Source of the DNA: Sphingobacterium thalpophilum
GTDB lineage: Bacteria > Bacteroidota > Bacteroidia > Sphingobacteriales > Sphingobacteriaceae
Direction: 5' to 3'
Assembly: GCF_901482695.1 (NCBI RefSeq)
Contig: NZ_LR590484.1
Coordinates: 3,348,001-3,412,000 of the forward strand
Length of the DNA stretch: 64,000 bases
A program made the position numbers and the translations under genes. A model generated the notes under the pieces. It did no database searches. It was not told where the DNA came from and saw only the letters and a list, made by a program, of their open reading frames with translations. Positions 1 to 9,536 of the stretch are shown here, piece after piece (the stretch's first letter is position 1; the number at the start of each line of letters is the position of its first letter).

Positions 1-379
1 AGCCTCCATTTTTTGTCTCATCATTAGCAGCTCTCTCCTTTGAGAAATTTTCATATAATATACAGGTTTTATCATAATCCCAAATAAAAATATCCCTGCC
101 ATCAAGGGATAAATTATTTGAACAAACTCGATCATAAAAAGTATCCTTATTTTGAAAAAAGAGTATTTGGCTTTTATCAATATTAATTTCAATTATTTTA
201 CTTCCAGACTTATCGAAATCAATATTGGAACTTTGCAAGTCACTAGTGATAGCTGAAATATCTTCTTTAAGCTCTATTTCTAATGAACCGTTTTCGTACC
301 TGATATCCTGAAGAACTTTTGACTTCTCGATAATTTCGTGTAATAACAGTAAGTCAGATAGATTGTCAATTTTCTTCAT
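1..379 (-). CDS. Unknown protein, 3' part cut by window edge
   Basis: An open frame starts with ATG at 379 and runs without a stop to the window edge, about 126 residues (begins MKKIDNLSDLLLLHEIIEK). Its first 14 bases overlap the end of the NdpA-like gene upstream, so the two are probably translationally coupled. The visible part is rich in charged residues and Ile/Leu, with no signal peptide, no membrane segment and no motif I recognise. The overlap with a nucleoid-associated protein in a defence island suggests the two act together, but this is inference. The 3' end and any C-terminal domain lie outside the window. Confidence 0.75.
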   Translation of the reverse strand, partial: MKKIDNLSDLLLLHEIIEKSKVLQDIRYENGSLEIELKEDISAITSDLQSSNIDFDKSGSKIIEINIDKSQILFFQNKDTFYDRVCSNNLSLDGRDIFIWDYDKTCILYENFSKERAANDETKNGG

Positions 380-1388
380 TTCGTTGTTGCCACAATTGGT
401 TATAAATTGACCTGTTTTTAATTATAACACAGCCATCTTTCAATTCTACAGTTTCGTTTTGAAAGTGCTCTACGTCTAGGCTTACACTTATACCCTTTAC
501 TGACGCCTTATACCGTATAAGCTTTTTTAGAGAACTTGTATTAACTTTAAAATCTGAATCTAACTCAGTACCATAGCTTTCTTCCGCATACGTTCTTAAA
601 TATGATGGATCCTGATAAAACAAATCACTTAATCTATCGACATTAATATAACCTTTATTGGCTCTTTGTTCACTCCAAATAGTATCATGAATATGTTTTA
701 AAAAATCATCCTCATCTCCATCAAAAGTATCGGGTTCACCGATTTCTTTTATAATCTGTATTAGATTATTTGTGTTAATTTTGCTACTAGTTCCATCATC
801 TACACAAACCCAATCCTTAAAATACTGGGATGCATCTTCCGTTCTTTTGCTTATTATTGCTATATAATTTCGATCTGTCTTTGCAACATAAGAATTTACA
901 TTTAATCGGAATCCCATCGCCATTTGCTCGATATTTATATTTTGTGTAGTATCTACGCTATATATTTTATGTTCTTCATCCCAAGAAATATTAAATGCAT
1001 CTTTATTTCTCACAATAACAATCGATAAGAAATTTATTCCTTTCAGCTCATAATCCGAAAAAACATAAAAACCACCTGTTGCAAAAGGTATATTCTCTAC
1101 AAGATCTTCTAATTTTCTCATTCCGGTTTTACTCCATGAAAGAAATCTTTTATCAGTTTTATCTTTATTTATATATTTATGAGCATTTATATAAATAGGT
1201 TCAGATTGAGTATTAGTTTTAAATCGATGGTAACTCGTAATTGACTTCTCAAATGACTCATGAATATTCTCAATCATTTTAGTTAATCCATCGTTGACCA
1301 ATAAAAGAGATTCAGACGGCGTGTAGTCTACTTCTGTTTTTCCAGATTCCTTTATAAGTTCATGTATAATTAATCTATTAAGCTTCAT
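366..1388 (-). CDS. Nucleoid-associated protein, NdpA/YejK family
   Basis: A 340-residue protein matching the length of E. coli YejK (about 335). The pattern HELIK near the N-terminus, then PFATGGFYVFSDY followed by a strand ending in VIVRNK, and a late segment LKKLIRYKASVKGISVSLD, follow the family layout as I remember it. Family members bind the nucleoid; the biochemical role is not well defined. Here the gene sits downstream of a DISARM-like operon and overlaps the next gene by 14 bp. Such genes away from their housekeeping context are seen in accessory islands, so a role in recognising or handling foreign DNA is possible. A 288-bp gap separates it from the DrmB-like gene, so it may have its own promoter, though I found no good match to the Bacteroidota -7 box. 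Confidence 0.82.
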   Translation of the reverse strand: MKLNRLIIHELIKESGKTEVDYTPSESLLLVNDGLTKMIENIHESFEKSITSYHRFKTNTQSEPIYINAHKYINKDKTDKRFLSWSKTGMRKLEDLVENIPFATGGFYVFSDYELKGINFLSIVIVRNKDAFNISWDEEHKIYSVDTTQNINIEQMAMGFRLNVNSYVAKTDRNYIAIISKRTEDASQYFKDWVCVDDGTSSKINTNNLIQIIKEIGEPDTFDGDEDDFLKHIHDTIWSEQRANKGYINVDRLSDLFYQDPSYLRTYAEESYGTELDSDFKVNTSSLKKLIRYKASVKGISVSLDVEHFQNETVELKDGCVIIKNRSIYNQLWQQRNEEN

Positions 1389-1676
1389 TTTGAATTAGGT
1401 TAAATCTTTGATTTCATCTCACAAATAATACTCGTGATGTCTCCACTAAATTTGGCATTACCAAGTTACAAAATAACTTTCTTTTAATAACCATAACAAT
1501 TCCCATCTTTTTAATTTGACAGCCTCGCAATGAGATTTTCGCTTTTACCTTTCTACATGTTGCGAAATCGTCGTTTCCGACTTGCAGAAGCAATACATGA
1601 ACAGTTTTCGGAACTACTAAATTTCGGTCTGTAACACATTGGTAACGCTTTTTCTAATTCTCTAAAAGGAATTAAT
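1389..1676. other. Intergenic spacer with a possible gene remnant
   Basis: This 288-bp AT-rich spacer separates the NdpA-like gene from the DrmB-like gene. On the plus strand an ATG at 1530 opens a 35-codon frame to a stop at 1632-1634, with a protein-like tail (RNRRFRLAEAIHEQFSELL). It could be the end of a decayed gene or mobile element, or chance. No terminator hairpin or clear promoter was seen. Confidence 0.3.
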
Positions 1677-3554
1677 CTATGAAACTAAATTATTGAAAAA
1701 CCCGTAATCATTGCTTACAACTAATTTCCTGTCAAGGTATAGATTAGATAGTTCACAAGTTGTTTCGGGTGTCAGTGTACAAGAATGACAAGCTGAAAGG
1801 TTCAATTGCCCTACACCTTGTCCTTCGGATTCTATACAGATCGGGTCAGAAGAACAATCAGTTGCTCTGAAAATGGCACTATTAATAATGTTATTTAGAT
1901 TTTTTAAATCGTTGCACAAATTTGAAAGTCCGCCTAAATAACCGTCCGTCCCATCAAAAGCGGAGATTAAAAAGCCATGCATTGTTTCACTAACATACAA
2001 CCTTTCCGACAAAGAAGATGTAGGATAGCCACACACATATTCCAATTCACGCATTATTAAATGTGATAATGTATGTATCAACACTTTTCTTGGCGTTAAC
2101 GATTTTGCAATGATTTGGTGCGATTTCCAATCTACATTTTCCGCATTTGATTTTATCTTTTCAGTTCGCTCAATTACTTCTAGTTGTCGTTCCCATTGTT
2201 TTAATTTATGTTCGTCTAAAACAAATAAGATCCCTTCACCATAACTTTCTAATGCTGGTAAAGTTCTTGTTTCAAAATTGTTTTTAGAAACAGATTGCCG
2301 TTGTACCGTGTATTCGTAATCTGTTGAATTTTGTAAAATTGAATCTACATCAATCGGTTCGTTTCGAGTAAACGAAGTTTGAACAGTCGTCTTTTTGAGT
2401 TTATCAATTTTTATGAGCTTGGAAAAACCATTGATGTGTGCATTACAGTCAATTACATGAAATTTGATTTGCTTGTTATCAGGTTGCTTTTTTTCTAAAA
2501 AATACTTGTATTCCGTTTCCCTATAAATATTATCAGGAATGTATTTGATGTCGCCTGTTTCCAAATACTGTTGAATTAGTTCCTTGTCAATTTTTTTCTG
2601 AATACTTACCAATTGAACAATCAACTCATTTGTAAAATCCCCACTTTCAACCATGTTGTCAATGTCAATTCTGATTTCCGTAGAAAGCGGATTTTGTAAT
2701 TCTGGAATGTATAAACTACCCAATGAATTGGCATAATAAACGCTATTACTTGTTTTGAGTTTCACGCTCGTGTTTGCTTTACATTCTTCTTCGTGAAACT
2801 TACCGTTATCGGGTTTTAACCAATACTTCTTACCAGGACAAGGTTGCTCAAAATTGAAAACACCTCTTAAATTTGCTCTCTTCTTACAGTTTTTACATTC
2901 AATCCAAATACCCGAGAGTTCCGTATTCTCACGACTAATTTTATAAATTAAGTCTTGATTGTCACAGCACGTTTGTGTAAAGTCTAATTGAGGTCCATTT
3001 GGCTTTTCGGTTGCATTTTCGTTTTCTTCATCGTTTTGTTGGCTTATGTCACTTGACAAACGATTGTTCCAAAATTCCCACGGCAAATCGTGAATATGTC
3101 CGTTACTACAGGTCATTACAAAACGAATTTGTTCCAAATGATTTTCCTTGCAATCCTTATTACTGCATTTGGGTGGATTGAAAAAGTCAGTCTTTTTTCC
3201 TGAAGCCGTCCACCGTTTTTTCCATTCACTATAATTTGCAAAACGGTTGCAACGTGTGCAATAAAACCATTTCGGAAAATAACTTGCTTTTGGTCTTACG
3301 TTATGCAAAAACGAATCTCTATCGGTTGGAATTGCAACCAAATGTTTCAAATTCGGAAAACGATTTTTTAAGCGTTGTAATAAACGGTCGTCTTTAACAA
3401 TGTAATGAGCCAACTTTTCGTTCAGTTCGCTGTACCCCCATTCATCAAAGGTTTCTATGATGATAGAATTATCCGTTGTTTCAATCAATGAACCTACACC
3501 GCCATAATTTGAAATATGTTTGCTTCTTCCGTGTTTTATTTTATCGTTCGGCAT
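1677..3554 (-). CDS. drmB: DrmB-like DISARM protein with DUF1998
   Basis: A 625-residue protein. It shows a Cys pair at residues 99 and 102 (CTRC), a further CSNKDC group and later CKNC and CPG clusters, consistent with zinc binding in the N-terminal half. The C-terminus carries CHSCTLTPETTCE at about residues 589-601 followed by NLYLDRKLVV, the signature end of DUF1998/DrmB proteins. DrmB works with the DrmA helicase in the DISARM anti-phage system, where DrmAB binds and is thought to act on incoming DNA. The start lies 5 nt after the DrmA stop codon, so the two are co-transcribed and in the order expected for DISARM. No methylase follows it. I am confident of the family, less so of the class of system. 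Confidence 0.88.
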   Translation of the reverse strand: MPNDKIKHGRSKHISNYGGVGSLIETTDNSIIIETFDEWGYSELNEKLAHYIVKDDRLLQRLKNRFPNLKHLVAIPTDRDSFLHNVRPKASYFPKWFYCTRCNRFANYSEWKKRWTASGKKTDFFNPPKCSNKDCKENHLEQIRFVMTCSNGHIHDLPWEFWNNRLSSDISQQNDEENENATEKPNGPQLDFTQTCCDNQDLIYKISRENTELSGIWIECKNCKKRANLRGVFNFEQPCPGKKYWLKPDNGKFHEEECKANTSVKLKTSNSVYYANSLGSLYIPELQNPLSTEIRIDIDNMVESGDFTNELIVQLVSIQKKIDKELIQQYLETGDIKYIPDNIYRETEYKYFLEKKQPDNKQIKFHVIDCNAHINGFSKLIKIDKLKKTTVQTSFTRNEPIDVDSILQNSTDYEYTVQRQSVSKNNFETRTLPALESYGEGILFVLDEHKLKQWERQLEVIERTEKIKSNAENVDWKSHQIIAKSLTPRKVLIHTLSHLIMRELEYVCGYPTSSLSERLYVSETMHGFLISAFDGTDGYLGGLSNLCNDLKNLNNIINSAIFRATDCSSDPICIESEGQGVGQLNLSACHSCTLTPETTCELSNLYLDRKLVVSNDYGFFNNLVS

Positions 3555-3559
3555 AAGTT

Positions 3560-6500
3560 CTAATATTGTTTAATTAAAATTTCAGCAGTTGGCTCGACGC
3601 TTCTCATTGATTGCATTGCTATTAATGTGTCATCGTCATTTTTCTTTTCCTGTATAGGAATAATTAAGGATGGGCGGTCTTTCCAATAATAATGCTTCAA
3701 GTCTTTATTTGATTCAAGTTTATACCTCCACTCTCTCAAAATGTCATCTATCTTTTCTGTGATAAGTTGAATATCGTTTTGAGCAAACTTGTGTTCAGTG
3801 AAAAGTTGAATTAAATTACTTCGTAATTCGTTTTCTACATTATCATCAATCAAAGCATTTGCCATGTCATTGGCTGTATATGGTGTCGTGTGTCTGAAAT
3901 ACGCAAGCACAAGCGTAAACAACATTTTTTCCAAAGCGTTTTCGGCAAATGGGGTTACGCTTAATGGTTGAACTTGCTTGTAGAATGTTTTGTGGAATTG
4001 GACGAAATCCTCGTAGTACGATAAATCACGAGTGTTAAAGGGGTCGTAAAGTGTAATTACCAAACCTTCATTCTTCCGTGCAACACGGCTACTTGCCTGA
4101 ATATATTCGGCTGTGTTTGGTGGCATTCCGTTCATTACCATTACACCCAGTCTACCAACATCAAGCCCTACACTAATCATATTGGTTGCCAAAACCAAAT
4201 CGTAAGCTGTGTGTTCTTTCATGTTACCGTCAAATTCTCTCTCTAATAAGTCCAAATTCTTTTTGATTTTCTCATTGGGAATACGGCTTGTCAATTCAAT
4301 ATTTCGGTAAGAAAGTTTGTTGTAATTGTTTGCTGAAATAAAATCATCATTCAAATAGCGAACTTGTAATTGCTTGATGATTGGCTTTAATTCGGAATTA
4401 ATTTTGTTTGAAAAACGTCCGATTTCCTTCAAACTTTTGAAGTAGGAAAGAATTGTCCAAAAATTATCTGCTTCTTTTTTGTCGCTTGATTGTTTCCAAA
4501 TTTCTAATCTTGCAAAAAGTAATGAAGCCAAAAGTTGCAAGTTGGTTACAACGGTTGTTTTTCCTGTCGGCAAAATTCCGATGTATTTTCGTTTACTTTC
4601 TTCAATGACTTTCGAGAAAAACGTATCATCTGCATTTGTTGCGTATTGCGGAAATACTCGGGCTTCTCGTCCGTACAAACCTTGAATTTGTTTGTCCACA
4701 TTTTTCACAGTTGCGGTTGAAGCAATGATTTTCGGATTATCGCAAAGTTTCAACAAAGCGTTTTCAAATAAACCAACTAAACTTCCCAAAGTTCCGTTCA
4801 ATAAGTGCAACTCGTCTTGAATAATCAACTCGGGTTTTCTGTTATTACGATTGTTGAAAAATGTTGTTGCTTCGCCTTTCCACGCAAGCATTGCAAATTT
4901 ATCTACCGTTGCAAAAAGAACGGTTGGCGGTTTGTTGTAAATATCTTCATCAATCAACACAACAGGCAAACCGCCTTTGGTTTCTGAAAAATGACAAGCA
5001 TCATTCAAACAATGGCATTGTAAATTTGCTTTTCCAACTCTGTGTCCAATTTGTAAAACCTTGTCGTCTTGGTTTAGTCTTGAAATAATTTTTGTGTTAC
5101 ACCACTGGCAATTTGATAATTGAAAAGGATTAACAACATGATTTTCACCTGTGTTTAGTTTTTCTTGCGCCTTTTTTAGTTTGGTTTCTGCTTCTTTTAA
5201 TGTGTTTGGAATGGTTTGATTTCCTACCCAAAAACCAATAGAAACAGGCTTATCTCCTAAATCATTGTAATGGCTTCGGATAAATTCACAAGCTAAAATC
5301 ATTTTTGAGGCTCGTTCAAATTGCTGTGCAGAAAGCAAACGCAAGGTGTAACGAATGATAATGTTTACACCGCCATAATTGTTGGAATAATTTATTCTTC
5401 GCCAAAAAATCAAAAAAGCTGAAACTGCTAAATACGCTTCTGTTTTACCGCCACCTGTGGGGAAGTACAACAAATCAATCAACTCTTTTTCTGTGCTGTT
5501 TTCATCTACAAACGAAGCTAAACATTGCAGAATAAAAGCCAGCTGAAACGGTCGCCATTCAGGTATTCTACTTGACGGAAAATCTAAATTGTCGTAATCA
5601 TCAAAGTTGTGTTGCAACGCTTCGTTTCGCTCCCAAACTTCAAAACCTTCTTTTTTCTTACTAAAATGCTGTGCCGTTTGGAACATCTGCAAATAAATTG
5701 CTGTGTTTGCCAACTGAAACGCACGCAACGCATTTTCGTTCTCAGAAAGCAATCTTATTCCGTTGCTAATACGCTTGTAAATTTGCTCGCATTTTGTAAT
5801 GTTTTTCAAACCTAATTCATTTTTGTTAGCTTCTTTTCGCGCATCTTCAATCCAAGTTTTATACGCTTCTGCCACTTTGCTAAGGTTTGAAATAATGTTG
5901 TCTTTACTTGTGTTGTAAACAGAAAGATTTTTGATGTTAAGAATCTCGCCTCTGATTTTGTCGGTTTCCGAACTTTGGCTTTTTACATCGTATTCCGGCA
6001 AAAATGTAGATTGTATCCATTGTGGTGTGTTAGGCGATTGAGCATTTTCCCAAGTGCAAGCTGTGTTGTGCCCAATCCCGAAAGCCAGTTTATCACGATA
6101 GAGATAATCCAACATTCTATCTTCATCGGTTTTATAAAGATGTGCTTTGTAATCTCTGAATGGTAACAATTTTTCGCTTTCAATTCTAATTTCGGTCTGA
6201 AAACAAGACAATTGATTTACTTTTTCTTTTGAAAGTGAAAACTTGCCTTTTGCAATCAACGATTTATTTTCAACAATTGCCCTGATGTAGTATTTATCTG
6301 CATAGTCAGGATAGAGTTTCAAATGAAATACAAGACTTTCTTTCATCTCTTTACTCCATTTTTCAGTATTTACGTTTAGTTGTTCAGATAACTTTAATTC
6401 TATATGCTGATTGTCGGCAGAAAGAATATCCGCAATGTTTATTTCAACTTCAATTTTGTTATCGTTACGTTTGTATTTATCCTTGAAAAATAGTTTTGAA

Positions 6501-7162
6501 ATGGTTTTGTATAAAGCATGGTCGTAAGAAGTGGCTTTGGTAAAAGCCTTTAATCCGTCTTGAAATGCCTGATATTCTGCGGTTGTTTTTCCGTCTTTGG
6601 TTCGTTGTAATTTTTTAGTTTGAGAAAGTGTTTTGTTTTCCTCATCGTAACTCACAACACTATTCAATCCGTATTCACTCAATAAATTTACACTATCTCC
6701 ACCATAAGAAATTTTAATTTCTTCGGGCTTTGCTTTGATATAATTACCAAAACGAACAATTGCTTTAAACCTTTTACAAGTGTTTTTAACGGCAAACGTA
6801 ATTCCGAAATGTGAGGGAAAAAATGTGTTTGCTGTGTATTTTGGTTGCGTGTCGGTTTTGTCTGTTTCGTCCTCGTCTTCTTCAAAAACTTCTTTAAGTT
6901 TATTTTCTTCTTCAATCTTATCAGAACTTAAATCGGCTACATCGTCCACATCTTCATCTTTCATTTCCTGTTCACCATTATCACTCCCATTTGGTTGTAA
7001 TTGTTTTGGAAATAAAATACCCGAAAAGTACCGTTGTAAAGGCTTTCCTTCAATGATTTCATCGCTAAAATCTTTTTTACAATGAAAAAGGTCTGAACCG
7101 GGGCCGATTATTTCTTTCTGAACTCGCTCAATAACTATATCTCTATTTTCTTTTACGCTCAT
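3560..7162 (-). CDS. drmA: DrmA-like DISARM helicase
   Basis: A 1200-residue superfamily-2 type helicase. Visible motifs are Walker A PTGGGKTEAY near residue 567, a Cys-rich insertion (CQWC and CHCLNDAC) that may bind zinc, the Walker B region IIQDELHLL near residue 780, motif III-like ASTATV, and a C-terminal ATNMISVGLDVGRLG followed by QASSRVARKNEG near residue 1020. The stretch RDLSYYEDFVQFHKTFY and SVTPFAENALEK after motif VI is typical of DrmA. The N-terminal third is acidic (many Glu/Asp around residues 65-105). Its start overlaps the upstream gene by 4 nt (ATGA), indicating translational coupling, and the DrmB gene follows. The helicase is expected to act with DrmB on unmodified foreign DNA. 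Confidence 0.9.
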   Translation of the reverse strand: MSVKENRDIVIERVQKEIIGPGSDLFHCKKDFSDEIIEGKPLQRYFSGILFPKQLQPNGSDNGEQEMKDEDVDDVADLSSDKIEEENKLKEVFEEDEDETDKTDTQPKYTANTFFPSHFGITFAVKNTCKRFKAIVRFGNYIKAKPEEIKISYGGDSVNLLSEYGLNSVVSYDEENKTLSQTKKLQRTKDGKTTAEYQAFQDGLKAFTKATSYDHALYKTISKLFFKDKYKRNDNKIEVEINIADILSADNQHIELKLSEQLNVNTEKWSKEMKESLVFHLKLYPDYADKYYIRAIVENKSLIAKGKFSLSKEKVNQLSCFQTEIRIESEKLLPFRDYKAHLYKTDEDRMLDYLYRDKLAFGIGHNTACTWENAQSPNTPQWIQSTFLPEYDVKSQSSETDKIRGEILNIKNLSVYNTSKDNIISNLSKVAEAYKTWIEDARKEANKNELGLKNITKCEQIYKRISNGIRLLSENENALRAFQLANTAIYLQMFQTAQHFSKKKEGFEVWERNEALQHNFDDYDNLDFPSSRIPEWRPFQLAFILQCLASFVDENSTEKELIDLLYFPTGGGKTEAYLAVSAFLIFWRRINYSNNYGGVNIIIRYTLRLLSAQQFERASKMILACEFIRSHYNDLGDKPVSIGFWVGNQTIPNTLKEAETKLKKAQEKLNTGENHVVNPFQLSNCQWCNTKIISRLNQDDKVLQIGHRVGKANLQCHCLNDACHFSETKGGLPVVLIDEDIYNKPPTVLFATVDKFAMLAWKGEATTFFNNRNNRKPELIIQDELHLLNGTLGSLVGLFENALLKLCDNPKIIASTATVKNVDKQIQGLYGREARVFPQYATNADDTFFSKVIEESKRKYIGILPTGKTTVVTNLQLLASLLFARLEIWKQSSDKKEADNFWTILSYFKSLKEIGRFSNKINSELKPIIKQLQVRYLNDDFISANNYNKLSYRNIELTSRIPNEKIKKNLDLLEREFDGNMKEHTAYDLVLATNMISVGLDVGRLGVMVMNGMPPNTAEYIQASSRVARKNEGLVITLYDPFNTRDLSYYEDFVQFHKTFYKQVQPLSVTPFAENALEKMLFTLVLAYFRHTTPYTANDMANALIDDNVENELRSNLIQLFTEHKFAQNDIQLITEKIDDILREWRYKLESNKDLKHYYWKDRPSLIIPIQEKKNDDDTLIAMQSMRSVEPTAEILIKQY

Positions 7163-8640
7163 AATTCAATTAATTGTAAGGCTTCTTCTTCCAAAGTTTC
7201 AATACTCTCATCAAAAACATCTTTACTTACTACGGTATGTATTGGCATAAATTCATCAACAAAGGATTGTAATGTGTTTTCGTTGAAATTTCGCTTATGC
7301 AAAATTTCGCCTATTTTGTTTTCTTTCAAAAACAAACGCAATTCTTGTTTCAAGCCACGACCAAGCACTATCATAGTACTATTATAAGTAGTTTTTGACT
7401 TTAGGATTGGTTTTAATACGATGTCAATTTCGCTATTCGATTTATCTTGAAAATAAAGTTTCAAGATAGCTCTCAAATCGTTATTGAACATCGGAAATTT
7501 CCTTAAACTTTTTTCCCCTCCGTAGGTATCAAGCGTTGCTTGCATAATACGAAGTCCTTTTTCTTTTAGTTTTTGATAGAGTAAATCGTTGCCATATTTG
7601 TTTCGTAACTCTACAATGATTTGCTTCCAAAGTTTTGAATGTTCTTCAACTTTTCCAAAAACATCAGGTTCAGTTTCAACAGCAACTTGATACAAATTTT
7701 CTGCTAACCGTTCCTTTGGATAAACTCTGATTTTATCACCAATTTTGATTTTGTAAATTTTATTCAAATCGCCTTTATCCGTAAAAACCGTATCATTACT
7801 TTCCAAAAGTATCGTGTCTATATCGGAAGTTACTTTATAAATTAGCTTTTCTTCGATTTCGTTTAGCAATAAATCACTCTCGTTTTTGTAACCATCATAA
7901 GCTCTGTCACTCATCTCGTCTAACCGGAAAACTATATCATTTATTGTAGAACTAATACCGGTTACATTATCTCGAACTTCTTTGTATTCAATTCCACAAA
8001 TTGTCAAACGGTCATTTGATTTTATTTCCTGTTCAACAAGTTTCTTTCTTTGGTCAAGGTATTTGTGATACAGGTTCTTTTCTTGCTTGTAAACGATAAG
8101 ACGGATCTCATTATCCAAATTGTACAGATAGTCAAAATCTCTTTGTCCGTTGAACGAATGAAAAACTAAAACTTTGTTTTGGATGTCCGTCCTTTTCAAT
8201 GCTGAAAATGATACAATTTCAATCTTTTCGTTTTGGATGTGTTTGTCGATAAAATCCAAATCATTGTTATCAAAAACGGCAATCATTCTTTTGTCAGTTT
8301 CAGTATTCAAAAAGTTAAACAAAACTTTTTGCTTCGGCAAATTCTCTTTGAGATAATAAAGCGTTGCAAGCAATTCAGCTTTAGGATTATTGTTATCCAA
8401 ATAATCAAGTGAATAACCGCCTGTATTGTCCAAAGCATTTTCTAATTCTCGATTTATTTCAACTCGTTCAATTAAATTTTCAATCGTTTCATATTGAACT
8501 GCATTTAAGGCAATTCGTAAAATGTTTCCGTAGGATTTTAATTCAATCCCAAGTTTCAAATTGGCATAAGCAATTTTTTCATCAAGATTCTTGATGTGTA
8601 CTTCTAATTCGTTACTGGGTATGTTTCGGAAGTTAATCAT
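7159..8640 (-). CDS. Defence-island protein, possibly C-terminal half of a DrmE-like protein
   Basis: A 493-residue soluble protein with no signal peptide. I do not recognise a firm family. Residues about 100-195 alternate hydrophobic strands and helices (KVLFNFLN, MIAVFDNNDLDF, KIEIVSFSAL, KVLVFHSF, IRLIVYKQEK), which reads like a Rossmann or helicase-like core lacking a P-loop; the rest is helical and charged. It overlaps both neighbours by 4 nt, so it belongs to one translational unit with the 299-residue protein and the DrmA-like helicase. DrmE of class 2 DISARM occupies this position next to drmA; the idea that this gene plus the preceding one are a split DrmE is inference from gene order and size only. 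Confidence 0.7.
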   Translation of the reverse strand: MINFRNIPSNELEVHIKNLDEKIAYANLKLGIELKSYGNILRIALNAVQYETIENLIERVEINRELENALDNTGGYSLDYLDNNNPKAELLATLYYLKENLPKQKVLFNFLNTETDKRMIAVFDNNDLDFIDKHIQNEKIEIVSFSALKRTDIQNKVLVFHSFNGQRDFDYLYNLDNEIRLIVYKQEKNLYHKYLDQRKKLVEQEIKSNDRLTICGIEYKEVRDNVTGISSTINDIVFRLDEMSDRAYDGYKNESDLLLNEIEEKLIYKVTSDIDTILLESNDTVFTDKGDLNKIYKIKIGDKIRVYPKERLAENLYQVAVETEPDVFGKVEEHSKLWKQIIVELRNKYGNDLLYQKLKEKGLRIMQATLDTYGGEKSLRKFPMFNNDLRAILKLYFQDKSNSEIDIVLKPILKSKTTYNSTMIVLGRGLKQELRLFLKENKIGEILHKRNFNENTLQSFVDEFMPIHTVVSKDVFDESIETLEEEALQLIEL

Positions 8641-9536
8641 AAAGCGTTCACAATTTCAATTTCTTCTTTAAACCAATTCCAACAAGGAATAGATTGGCTT
8701 TTCACAAGCTTAGAAAAATCGCTATTGGAAATGATTATGAGATTGAAACCAAAACGGTTTTTATCGGAAACCATTTGTTCAATCTTATCTGCTTCTGTGT
8801 CAAATACAACAATAGTTTTGACTTTTTCGTTTCTCAAAAGAATATTTGAATAACAAACTTCATACTTTGGTGTAAAGTACGCCAAACAATCCTGCAATGC
8901 AGGGATTGACCTTATCCAAGAGGCGTTTTGTTCTTCTCTTGGATTGGGTAAATAGGCACAAGGGATTTTGTTCCTGTTCGGTAAGCTATCCCATAAAGTT
9001 TTTCTCGCTATGAAGACAGTTTTTTTTTCAAAGTTTGTAGGTGTAAAGTCTAGCTTTAATGCTTTGTTCAGGTCAGAAAAAAACTTAGTGTAACCTTGTA
9101 ACGTTGTTTGTCTTGTGCCTTGTTCTATAGGAATAAACTTTTTTACCAAATCATCATATTTTATATTTAATTGAGCTTTATTTTTGGTATGCTCCAGTAA
9201 ATAACTTCCATTACTTATACCCTTTATAACATAGTCATGCTTTTTTCCGTGTGTATATTTTCTTTTATCTCGTAATCTACTTCCTTTCGTTAATGTGGGT
9301 AAGTCATAATGGTTTTTGTAGATGTCGTTAGCAAATTCAAGAAATAAATATTGCCCAATTTCAAAAATAATTTCTTTAGAGTTCTGAAAGTTGAAATGTA
9401 CCGCTTTATTTTTGTGATTATGCTCTAATATGAGTTTTGTAGTTAAACACGAAATATTATCATTAAAAACACCAAGCATACCGGCACTTCTAAATCTATC
9501 CCAAAGGGTTTGATAGTATTCCTTGTTTAAAATCAT
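8637..9536 (-). CDS. Defence-island protein, first gene of the DrmAB operon
   Basis: A 299-residue protein of unknown function, first gene of the 9536-1677 operon, overlapping the next gene by 4 nt. The N-terminal half contains basic helices; the C-terminal 140 residues show strands (KTVFIARKTLW, VKTIVVFDTEAD, FGFNLIIISNSD) and the conserved-looking segment YLPNPREEQ, suggesting an alpha/beta fold. There is no P-loop, no methyltransferase motif and no phospholipase-D HxK motif, so it is neither DrmM nor DrmC. With the following gene it might correspond to a two-part DrmE. A Bacteroidota -7 box lies just upstream of the start. Confidence 0.7.
   Translation of the reverse strand: MILNKEYYQTLWDRFRSAGMLGVFNDNISCLTTKLILEHNHKNKAVHFNFQNSKEIIFEIGQYLFLEFANDIYKNHYDLPTLTKGSRLRDKRKYTHGKKHDYVIKGISNGSYLLEHTKNKAQLNIKYDDLVKKFIPIEQGTRQTTLQGYTKFFSDLNKALKLDFTPTNFEKKTVFIARKTLWDSLPNRNKIPCAYLPNPREEQNASWIRSIPALQDCLAYFTPKYEVCYSNILLRNEKVKTIVVFDTEADKIEQMVSDKNRFGFNLIIISNSDFSKLVKSQSIPCWNWFKEEIEIVNAL

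Noticed and set aside
1530..1634. 34-residue gene on the plus strand
   Set aside because: Protein-like sequence but very short, without ribosome site or known family; kept only as a note in the spacer entry.
6780..7085. 101-residue plus-strand frame inside drmA
   Set aside because: Antisense shadow of the acidic region of DrmA; Ser-rich low-complexity translation.
8637..9536. DISARM methyltransferase or DrmC
   Set aside because: No SAM-binding or catalytic methylase motif and no HxK phospholipase-D motif in the protein.
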